Below the pieces are notes generated by a model. It made no database searches, had not been told where the DNA came from, and was given only the letters and a program-made list of their open reading frames with translations. From the NCBI GenBank assembly GCA_031550095.1, contig JAVBOX010000105.1, positions 1 to 6,365 of the forward strand: a DNA stretch of 6,365 nucleotides, in the 5' to 3' direction. Each line of letters starts with the position of its first letter. The stretch's first letter is position 1. This document shows positions 1 to 5,554 of this stretch, piece by piece. This stretch comes from Avichristensenella sp031550095. Lineage in GTDB: Bacteria > Bacillota > Clostridia > Christensenellales > Aristaeellaceae. A program made the position numbers and the translations under genes.

Positions 1-277
1 CGATGCTCTGGCGGATCTGGTCATACGCCCTGCCGGTGGCAAAGACGGCGAATGTGTTCAGAAAGGGGACGCGGCCTGCCAGGGAAAGCCCTGCCGCGAA
101 GCTGGCCATGTTCTGTTCGGCGATGCCCATCTCAAAAAACCGGGAAGGGAATTGCTCCTCAAAGAGGCAGCTCATGGTGGAGCGGCTCAAGTCCGCGTCC
201 AGCGCCACGATGCGTGAATCCTCCTTGCCCAATTCCACGAGGGCCTTGCCGTATTCAGTCCGTTGATTGCGCGTCAC
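1..277 (-). CDS. Transketolase C-terminal subunit, 3' part cut by the left window edge
   Basis: The first 92 residues of the C-terminal half (pyrimidine-binding domain) of a split transketolase. With the N-terminal subunit it should transfer a two-carbon ketol unit between sugar phosphates, using thiamine diphosphate in the cytoplasm. I translated it by hand from a GTG at 277-275, which overlaps the upstream stop as GTGA. It opens VTRNQRTEYGKALVEL and carries LDADL near residues 26-30, then MGIAEQNM at 50-57, where Glu54 matches the family's catalytic glutamate that contacts the cofactor's aminopyrimidine ring. It continues through NTFAVFATGRAYDQIR, another family hallmark. The frame is open at base 1. 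Family C-terminal subunits run to about 310 residues, so some two thirds lie outside the window. Family assignment is secure; the sugar substrate is unknown. Confidence 0.93.
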   Translation of the reverse strand, partial: MTRNQRTEYGKALVELGKEDSRIVALDADLSRSTMSCLFEEQFPSRFFEMGIAEQNMASFAAGLSLAGRVPFLNTFAVFATGRAYDQIRQSI

Positions 278-1107
278 TGTGCCTCACCCGCCTTTTGAAG
301 CGCCAGGAGGGTCTCCTCATATTGGGCCTCCGTCAGCATGCCGTTGTGAAAGGCCACCACATTTTCGGCGCAGGGAATGCCTTTGCCCTTTACCGTTGCG
401 GCCAGGATGGCCGTAGGCCTGTCCGTCACCTTGTCAGCCGCCTCAAACGCGGCGATGAGGGAGGCTACGTCATGGCCGTCCGCGGAAAGGACCGCAAAGC
501 CAAAAGCCCGGAGGCGCTCCAGAAGGCCGGCAATGGGAAATCGCTGGTCCGTGGTGCCCGTGGCCTGCAGGCCGTTGTGATCGATGATGGCCCGCAGGTT
601 GGATAGCTTGTGCCGGGAAGCGGCCATGAAGGCCTCCCATACCTGCCCCTCGGCCAGTTCCCCATCTCCCAGGATGGCAAAAACCCGGCTTTCCCGGCCA
701 TCCAGCCGGAGCCCCGCCGCCATGCCGCAGGCGATGGAAATCCCTTGACCCAGGGAGCCCGTATTGGCCTCCACCCCGGGTACTTTTCGCATGTCCGGGT
801 GGCCCTGCAGAGGGCTGCCCAGCTGCTTTAGGGTTTTCAGCCATGCCCTGTCAAAGTACCCCGCCTCCGCCAAGGCCGCGTACTGGATGGGGGCGGCATG
901 GCCCTTGCTCAGCAAAAACCGGTCCCGGTCCGGCCAGGCGGGGTTTTGGGGATCATGGCGCATTGTATGAAAATACAGCACGGCGGCAATCTCCGCCAGG
1001 GAGCAGGAGCCGCCGAAATGCCCCACCTTGTTGGGGCCGATCATTTCCACCACATCGCGCCGGAGGATGTTGGCAAGCCCCTCGAGCCTGCGGATGGTTT
1101 CTTGCAT
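274..1107 (-). CDS. Transketolase N-terminal subunit (thiamine diphosphate-binding half)
   Basis: The 277-residue N-terminal (pyrophosphate-binding) half of a split transketolase, the usual length for this subunit. It binds thiamine diphosphate and Mg2+ and works only with the C-terminal subunit encoded next. Visible motifs, numbered from the ATG at 1107: VGHFGGS (28-34), LSKGHAAP (66-73), QGHPD (101-105), GSLGQG (117-122), and the cofactor motif GDGE (148-151) ending at DHNG (176-179), with Asp149 and Asn178 as likely metal ligands. GKGI and a histidine at 254 (HNG) close the domain. A TTG at 1110 could also start the frame, but the GGTGAG site lies only 2 bases from it and 5 from the ATG, so I chose the ATG. 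Dedicated split transketolases occur in clusters for unusual sugars such as apiose, so this is probably a pathway enzyme rather than the housekeeping one, but that is inference. Confidence 0.94.
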   Translation of the reverse strand: MQETIRRLEGLANILRRDVVEMIGPNKVGHFGGSCSLAEIAAVLYFHTMRHDPQNPAWPDRDRFLLSKGHAAPIQYAALAEAGYFDRAWLKTLKQLGSPLQGHPDMRKVPGVEANTGSLGQGISIACGMAAGLRLDGRESRVFAILGDGELAEGQVWEAFMAASRHKLSNLRAIIDHNGLQATGTTDQRFPIAGLLERLRAFGFAVLSADGHDVASLIAAFEAADKVTDRPTAILAATVKGKGIPCAENVVAFHNGMLTEAQYEETLLALQKAGEAQ

Positions 1108-1112
1108 CAATG

Positions 1113-1118
1113 CTCACC
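1113..1118 (-). promoter_or_regulatory. Ribosome binding site that decides the transketolase N-subunit start
   Basis: GGTGAG on the minus strand, just after the racemase-like gene's stop codon. Two adjacent in-frame starts follow, TTG at 1110 and ATG at 1107. Spacing is 2 bases to the TTG and 5 to the ATG, so the ATG is favoured. Confidence 0.55.
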
Positions 1119-1120
1119 GC

Positions 1121-1786
1121 CTATGCGTCGAAATAGCGCATGAGAACCTCAAAACAGGCATTGCCGCTGTTGTAAACCGGCACCCGGGTTTCCGTCAGGA
1201 ACGGGGCCAGAGCGGACATGGAAAGCTGGGCCATGGCGACGCAATCGACGGACTTGGAAAGCTTATCGATCTCCGCCAGGAGCATGTCGTTGTGGGCCTT
1301 TGTGTCCCCCCGGGAGAGCGCCTCAAACGCCTCCGTACAAAGGACGGTCGTTACGGCGATGTCCTTGCCCTTGTCCTTGGCGGCCAATTTGAGCAGCCGC
1401 TCCGAGGAGGGCACCGTCATGGCCAGGGTGGCCAACAGGCCGATCCGGGTGCCGGTTTCCACGGCCTTGTCCATCATGGGCCGGTCAATCTGGAAAATGG
1501 GGGTGTTGATCATGGGCCGGGCCAAATCCGCCGCCTGGTTGAAGGTGGAGCAAGCCAGCAGGATGGCGTCCACCCCCGCCTCCTCAAAGTTGTGGGCATA
1601 TTGGGAGAATTTATAGTAGTTCACCTTGGGAATCACGCCCACGCCTGCGGCGATGTTGTCCCGCTGGATCGTATCGTCGCAAAGGTGCATGATGGTTACG
1701 TTGGGAAGGTATTTGTCGGTAAAGGGCTTCATGGCCGCGATGGTCAGATGGGCAGCATGGATGACCCCCAGGGTTTTTTTCGCCAT
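1121..1786 (-). CDS. Asp/Glu racemase superfamily protein lacking the second catalytic cysteine
   Basis: A 221-residue cytoplasmic protein of the Asp/Glu/hydantoin racemase superfamily, which also includes maleate isomerase and arylmalonate decarboxylase. Visible family features: an N-terminal beta strand with LGVIHAAH (6-13); DAILLACSTFNQAAD (73-87), with the first catalytic cysteine at Cys79; PIFQIDRPM (96-104); and the phosphate-loop-like RIGLLATLAMTVPSS (114-128). In two-cysteine racemases the second cysteine lies in a Gly-Cys motif after a late strand. The matching stretch here is DCVAMAQLSMSAL (181-193), with Gln187-Leu-Ser where the cysteine should be; Cys182 lies too early, inside the strand. 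The protein may therefore not be a two-base racemase. Its place between a sugar regulator and a transketolase suggests it acts on a sugar-derived acid or a pathway intermediate, but the substrate is unknown. It is preceded by AGGAGAGGGG nine bases before the ATG and ends 13 bases before the next start. Confidence 0.85.
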   Translation of the reverse strand: MAKKTLGVIHAAHLTIAAMKPFTDKYLPNVTIMHLCDDTIQRDNIAAGVGVIPKVNYYKFSQYAHNFEEAGVDAILLACSTFNQAADLARPMINTPIFQIDRPMMDKAVETGTRIGLLATLAMTVPSSERLLKLAAKDKGKDIAVTTVLCTEAFEALSRGDTKAHNDMLLAEIDKLSKSVDCVAMAQLSMSALAPFLTETRVPVYNSGNACFEVLMRYFDA

Positions 1787-1795
1787 CAGAATTTT

Positions 1796-1805
1796 CCCCT
1801 CTCCT
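1796..1805 (-). promoter_or_regulatory. Ribosome binding site of the racemase-like gene
   Basis: The purine run AGGAGAGGGG on the minus strand ends nine bases before the ATG at 1786. It lies in the 37-base gap after the regulator's stop. I see no promoter or terminator in that gap, so the gene is probably co-transcribed with the regulator. Confidence 0.6.
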
Positions 1806-1823
1806 ATATGGATGCGCCTAGGG

Positions 1824-2507
1824 CTACAACCTGTTCATCACGCCCTCGAATGTGGCGGCCAGGTGCTCCCTCATGATGCGGCGGGCCAGGGTCTTGTCCC
1901 GCAGCTGCATGGCGCGCAGTATTTCCGCGTGGTAGTAGGTGCCCTTATCGACACCGATGGTCTCCACGACCCGGTCAAAGTATAACTTGAGCGAATCGAG
2001 CACCAGGGTATAACAGCGGATGAGCACCTCATTTTTGGTCATCTGGCCGATATACTGATGAAACTGCAGGTCATAGGCGGAAAAGGCGGCGATGTTGCCA
2101 CGGGCTTCAACCATCAGGCGGTAGATACCCGCAAGCTCCGTCAGTTCAGCCTCCGTGGCCCGCTGGGTGGCCAAGGCCGTGCTTTCCACCTCCACAATGG
2201 TGCGGAACTCCATCATGTCCTGGATGGTGGCGCTGTCCCGGCTGAGGATGTTCAGCAAGGCTTCCGATCCCGGATCCCGCTCCTTGACATAGCTTCCGCT
2301 GCCATGGCGGGTTTCCAGATAGCCCCGGCTCTCAAGCTTTTTGATGGCTTCCCGGATGGTCGCCCGGCTCACCTGAAAAAGCGCCACCAGCTCCTTTTCC
2401 GAAGGGATGCGATCGCCCGGGTTCCAAGTGCCGCCGTCGATGGTGCTCCGCAGCTGATCGTACACGATATCGCATACGCGCCTTCGCTGAATGGCTGTAA
2501 TCGACAT
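1824..2507 (-). CDS. GntR-family transcriptional regulator, FadR/FCD subfamily
   Basis: A 227-residue one-component regulator. Residues about 11-74 form the GntR winged helix-turn-helix: YDQLRSTI, then PGDRIPSEKELVALFQVS (30-47), the recognition helix RATIREAIKKLESRGYLE (48-65), and the wing RHGSGSYV. Residues about 95-225 form the helical FCD ligand domain. The four residues that bind metal in many FCD proteins appear present: Asp146 and His150 (YDLQFHQYI), His193 and His215 (REHL). This points to a metal-dependent pocket for a carboxylate or sugar-acid ligand, which fits a catabolic operon repressor. The start has GAGGCGG (2513-2519) upstream. The gene sits inside the operon, so autoregulation with its targets is likely. 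I found no convincing palindromic operator in the short intergenic gaps; the operator is probably upstream of the transporter genes, outside the window. Confidence 0.93.
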   Translation of the reverse strand: MSITAIQRRRVCDIVYDQLRSTIDGGTWNPGDRIPSEKELVALFQVSRATIREAIKKLESRGYLETRHGSGSYVKERDPGSEALLNILSRDSATIQDMMEFRTIVEVESTALATQRATEAELTELAGIYRLMVEARGNIAAFSAYDLQFHQYIGQMTKNEVLIRCYTLVLDSLKLYFDRVVETIGVDKGTYYHAEILRAMQLRDKTLARRIMREHLAATFEGVMNRL

Positions 2508-2525
2508 GGTTTCCGCCTCTTTGTA

Positions 2526-2554
2526 GGGCCGCCGCCTTTCGCGGGCGGCGGCCC
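2526..2554 (-). promoter_or_regulatory. All-G/C 11-bp hairpin between the GH31 gene and the regulator
   Basis: A perfect inverted repeat with arms GGGCCGCCGCC (2526-2536) and GGCGGCGGCCC (2544-2554) around a 7-base loop (2537-2543), in plus-strand reading. In the transcript it would form 13 bases after the hydrolase stop and about 6 bases before the regulator's GAGGCGG site. No U-tract follows it on either strand (the minus strand continues TACAAAGAGG), so it is not a standard intrinsic terminator. More likely roles are protecting the 3' end of a processed upstream transcript, partial attenuation, or limiting translation of the regulator. It could also be a copy of a dispersed palindromic repeat. 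The structure is certain; its function is inference. Confidence 0.75.
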
Positions 2555-2567
2555 CGGTGATGATTCG

Positions 2568-4709
2568 TTAATATTGGATGGTAATCTGCCTTTCCTCACC
2601 CGAAGGCATCAGCGTGTACGAAATTGTGCGCCGCTGGCCAGGGAACTGGGTGGAAGTGCCTTTCGCGGTGAGGTTTCCCGCCTGATCATCCCATTGGAAG
2701 GCGGTTTTGGTGCATACGCCCTGCTGGTAATCCATGGAGATGCCGTCGTCCTCATAGAGGGCGTAGGTTCCGTTCGCGCCGGTATAGACGGCGAGGGACA
2801 CCGGATCAAACGTGTCCTTCTTTTCCGTGTCCACATAGGGCACCACGGGAGCCTTGGTCAGGATGCCGCCCGCCTTGGCGAACAGGGGGATCGTTTCGAT
2901 AGGCGCGGCCACGTCATAGGCCTTTCCGCCCTCATAAGCCTCTCCCGACCAATAATCATACCATTTTCCGCCCGGCAAGTAAACCTTCCGGGTTTTCGCT
3001 CCCTTTTCGGTCACCGGGGCCACCAGCAGGCTGTCGCCGAAGAAGTACTCGTTCTCCGTCTCAAGGGCCGCCTTGTCCCCCGGGGCGTAACACCACAGGG
3101 GCCGCATGATGGGCGTGCCCTCCGTGGCGTCATGGGCCGCGCTGTAGATGTAGGGCAGGAGGGAGTAGCGCAGATGAATGTACTTGCGGCACAGGGGCTC
3201 TACCCGGGCATCCTTCAAGGCCTCAGCCTTGGGTGCGCCGTCGTGGCGCAGGCCGGGGGAAAGCTCCAGGGGCATGTCGTCCAGGGATTCGAACATGTTC
3301 CAGCCCCAGGGGTTATGCAGGAACGAGGGACGGCCATGGGCCCTGAAGAAGGGGGTGAAGGTGGAGTACTCCACCCAGCGCATGTAAAGCTCCCCGTCCA
3401 GCTCCGGGGTGGAGAAGAAGCCGCCCGTATCCGTGCCCCAGTAAGCGGAGGAGCTGAGGGCCACGTTGAGCCCGATGGGCACCTGGTTCTTCAATGTCTC
3501 CCATTCGGCCAGGATGTCTCCCGACCAGATGACCCCGCCGTACTTGTTGGCGCCAGGGAAGGTGTTCCTCTGCATTTGGAAGGGGCGAACGCCGGGCACC
3601 ATGTCCATGCAGCCCTCGTAGTACATCCGGTGCCGGGCCAGGCGCTCTTCCATATCCACTTCGTCCGCGTCGTCCGGCCACCAGACCTCGTTCTTGGCGG
3701 TGGCGTACAGCTCCCGGTGCTTCTGCCAGTAGTTCTTGGCGTGGTCATACACCAGAGGGCTCACGCCTTCGTCGTGGATACTGCCGTGGAGGCCCGTGTA
3801 GCAGCGGGTGACGTGGAGGCTGATCTTATAGTTCATGCCGTGGAGGCGCTCCATGGTCTCCTTGGGGTTGGGGAACACATCCGGATGCCATTCAAAGTTG
3901 CCGTTATAGGTGTTCCAGCCGTTCTCGCAGTAGCCGGTCCCCAAATAGATGAGCACATCGCAGGGGATGTCGTTATCCCGCATGTACTGAGCGGTTTTTT
4001 CCACGTAATTGACGCCCTTGTAGGCCAGCGTCCGGTAGCTCTGCTGGTAGCCAAATGCGTACTTGGGCAGCATGGGGTGGTTGCCCGTGAAGGCGTAGTA
4101 TTCCCTGGGGGCGTCCAGGGGGGTCTCCAGATCGACCATGAAGACATCGGCATAAGGCCTGGGGTATTTGGTGAATACGCCCTGGGTCTCATTGGAAAGA
4201 TCGATGGTTCCTTTCCAGGGCTGATGGAAATAAAGCGCCCAGCCTTCCGTGCTGATGACATAAGGGGTGGGGGAGGTAGCGCTGTAGTTTTCAAAAATAC
4301 CCCGCACCTGGCCGTTGACCCGAAGGTCGAACTTGGCGCCCCTGCGGTTCATGGGAGTGGCATAGCCGTGGCCCAGGCCGAACAGAGGGCCTTTGCCCAA
4401 GGGGAACCCGATGGCGCCGGTCTTCTCGCAGACCGTCAGCGTCTGCACGGTCTTGCCCCTGCGGGCGGCGGTGATGGTCAGGGGGCTTTCCGCGATGGTG
4501 ATGGTGTACTCCCCGACGGCAAAGCGGCTGTTGCCGTCCGTTCCGTCCGTGACGATGGCGGGCTCCGGCCATTCCCGGCTATCCAGATCCAGCGTTGAGA
4601 ATACGTCCTTCACGCTTTCCGAAACGGGCAGCACCGCCACCCGAAGCGTCTTGCCGCTGATGGGTTGAAAGCAAATTTTTACCTTGACATCCGAAATGGA
4701 AAAGCTCAT
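2568..4709 (-). CDS. Glycoside hydrolase family 31 enzyme (retaining alpha-glycosidase type)
   Basis: A 713-residue cytoplasmic enzyme (no signal peptide or membrane segment) that should hydrolyse alpha-linked glycosides with retention. The N-terminal beta-sandwich covers about 1-210, with FGLGHGYATPMNRRG (110-124) typical of the family. The catalytic barrel runs from about 211 (PKYAFGYQQSYR) to 520. The likely nucleophile is Asp346 in VWWPDDADE (342-350), and the likely acid/base is Asp398 in GGVIWSGDI (391-399). GTDTGGF (425-431) and FFRAHGRPS (454-462) are conserved active-site segments. The C-terminal beta domains contain FGDSLLVAPV (557-566) and LPGGKWYDYWSG (578-589). The sequence YLGTGYCENGWNTYNG (255-270) and the WWPDD form place it in a branch unlike the classic alpha-xylosidases (KTDFGE type). 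The substrate cannot be named. Its spacing to the permease gene is 11 bases, which supports hydrolysis of an imported substrate. Confidence 0.95.
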   Translation of the reverse strand: MSFSISDVKVKICFQPISGKTLRVAVLPVSESVKDVFSTLDLDSREWPEPAIVTDGTDGNSRFAVGEYTITIAESPLTITAARRGKTVQTLTVCEKTGAIGFPLGKGPLFGLGHGYATPMNRRGAKFDLRVNGQVRGIFENYSATSPTPYVISTEGWALYFHQPWKGTIDLSNETQGVFTKYPRPYADVFMVDLETPLDAPREYYAFTGNHPMLPKYAFGYQQSYRTLAYKGVNYVEKTAQYMRDNDIPCDVLIYLGTGYCENGWNTYNGNFEWHPDVFPNPKETMERLHGMNYKISLHVTRCYTGLHGSIHDEGVSPLVYDHAKNYWQKHRELYATAKNEVWWPDDADEVDMEERLARHRMYYEGCMDMVPGVRPFQMQRNTFPGANKYGGVIWSGDILAEWETLKNQVPIGLNVALSSSAYWGTDTGGFFSTPELDGELYMRWVEYSTFTPFFRAHGRPSFLHNPWGWNMFESLDDMPLELSPGLRHDGAPKAEALKDARVEPLCRKYIHLRYSLLPYIYSAAHDATEGTPIMRPLWCYAPGDKAALETENEYFFGDSLLVAPVTEKGAKTRKVYLPGGKWYDYWSGEAYEGGKAYDVAAPIETIPLFAKAGGILTKAPVVPYVDTEKKDTFDPVSLAVYTGANGTYALYEDDGISMDYQQGVCTKTAFQWDDQAGNLTAKGTSTQFPGQRRTISYTLMPSGEERQITIQY

Positions 4710-4716
4710 CTCGTTT

Positions 4717-4722
4717 CCTCCT
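4717..4722 (-). promoter_or_regulatory. Strong ribosome binding site of the GH31 gene
   Basis: A perfect AGGAGG on the minus strand, seven bases before the ATG at 4709. It overlaps the TAG stop of the permease gene, so the two genes are tightly linked in one transcript. It is the strongest site in the window, suggesting high production of the hydrolase. Confidence 0.8.
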
Positions 4723-5554
4723 AGCCCTTAATGCCCGTCATCACGACGCCCTCGACGATATAGCGTTGGCCGAACAGGAAGATTAGCACCACGGGGAATG
4801 TGGCGACGACGGTGGCGGCCATCATATACCCGTAATCCGTATTGTACATGCCCATGAAGGAGCGAAGCCCCAAGGAAATGGTGTATTTCTTCTCATCGCT
4901 CAAATACACCAGGGGCATCATAAAGTCATTCCAGTTGTTGATAAAGCTGAAAAGCGCCACGGAGATCAGCGCGGGCTTGATCATGGGCAGCATGATCCGC
5001 CAATAGATCTGGAAATAACCGGCGCCGTCCACCACGGCCGCCTCATCGTATTCCCGGGGAATGGTTCGGTAAAACTGGCGCAGGAGAAAGATAAAGAACG
5101 CGCCCCCGCCGAACCAGGAAGGCACCGTCAGGGGGGCGATGGTGTTCACGCCGCCCAGGGCGGACCAGCCGATGAAGGTGGGCACCAGCGTCACGGCCCC
5201 CGGCAGCATCATGGCGCTCAGGATCAGGGAAAAGGCCTTGTCCCTTCCCGGCCAGCGCAGGCGGGAGAAGCTATAGGCGCTGAGGGTGCTCGTGAACATG
5301 GCGCCGCCCATGCAGAGCAGGACGATGGTGATCGTGTTCAAATAAAACCGGGGAAACGGCAAAATGCTGAGGCCTTCGGTGTAGTTCTTCGTTACGATGG
5401 GGTTTGGGATCCATATGGGCGGATACTTGAGGATCTGGCGCGTTCCCATGAGGGATGTGCGGATGATCCAGTAGAAGGGAAAGAGCCAGAAAAACAGGAT
5501 GATCAGCATGATGGCATACAGGAAGAACATGGCGATTCGCTTGTTTTTTTTCAT
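4721..5554 (-). CDS. Carbohydrate ABC transporter permease, CUT1 type (MalG-like subunit)
   Basis: A 277-residue inner-membrane permease, the usual length for the second permease of a CUT1 sugar importer. It would pair with the permease encoded upstream, a lipid- or periplasm-tethered binding protein and an ATPase; neither of those partners is in the window. About six membrane helices can be read: roughly 8-31, 71-95, 107-127, 138-160, 192-217 and 243-262. The cytoplasmic EAA loop that docks onto the ATPase is clear at 171-190: EAAVVDGAGYFQIYWRIMLP. The C-terminal FGQRYIVEGVVMTGIKG is typical of the MalG-like half. The start codon overlaps the upstream stop as ATGA, so translation is probably coupled. 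Family assignment is secure; the transported sugar is unknown and is inferred only to be a substrate or product source for the adjacent GH31 enzyme. Confidence 0.95.
   Translation of the reverse strand: MKKNKRIAMFFLYAIMLIILFFWLFPFYWIIRTSLMGTRQILKYPPIWIPNPIVTKNYTEGLSILPFPRFYLNTITIVLLCMGGAMFTSTLSAYSFSRLRWPGRDKAFSLILSAMMLPGAVTLVPTFIGWSALGGVNTIAPLTVPSWFGGGAFFIFLLRQFYRTIPREYDEAAVVDGAGYFQIYWRIMLPMIKPALISVALFSFINNWNDFMMPLVYLSDEKKYTISLGLRSFMGMYNTDYGYMMAATVVATFPVVLIFLFGQRYIVEGVVMTGIKG

Noticed and set aside
52..1876. Several plus-strand open frames of 60-280 codons over the transketolase and racemase-like genes
   Set aside because: They lie opposite clearly conserved coding sequences, have arginine-, proline- and glycine-rich translations with no recognisable motifs, and are shadows of GC-rich codon use.
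2526..2554. Intrinsic terminator after the GH31 gene
   Set aside because: The stem is strong, but neither side is followed by a T-run; the minus strand continues TACAAAGAGG. I report it as a hairpin of unknown role instead.
2058..4598. An 846-codon open frame on the plus strand, antisense to the GH31 and regulator genes
   Set aside because: Its codons are exactly in register with the sense codons of both genes, so its stops could arise only from sense TTA, CTA or TCA, which this GC-rich genome avoids. It ends precisely where the hydrolase uses TCA for Ser38. The translation resembles no family I know, and it crosses the intergenic hairpin.
2568..4709. GH31 enzyme as a sulfoquinovosidase, making the operon a sulfo-transketolase pathway
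   Set aside because: The idea is attractive because GH31 and split transketolase genes occur together there. However, the arginine and tryptophan pattern that I recall for sulfonate binding in E. coli YihQ is not seen at 255-275, and the acid/base motif is WSGD. No sulfosugar isomerase or sulfolactaldehyde enzyme is in the window. A structural alignment could reopen this.
5541..5554. Run of eight A bases just after the start codon of the second permease as a slippage or phase-variation site
   Set aside because: The run encodes the ordinary Lys-Lys-Asn start of a positively charged N-terminus and the gene is intact in frame. One run of eight without other evidence is not enough.
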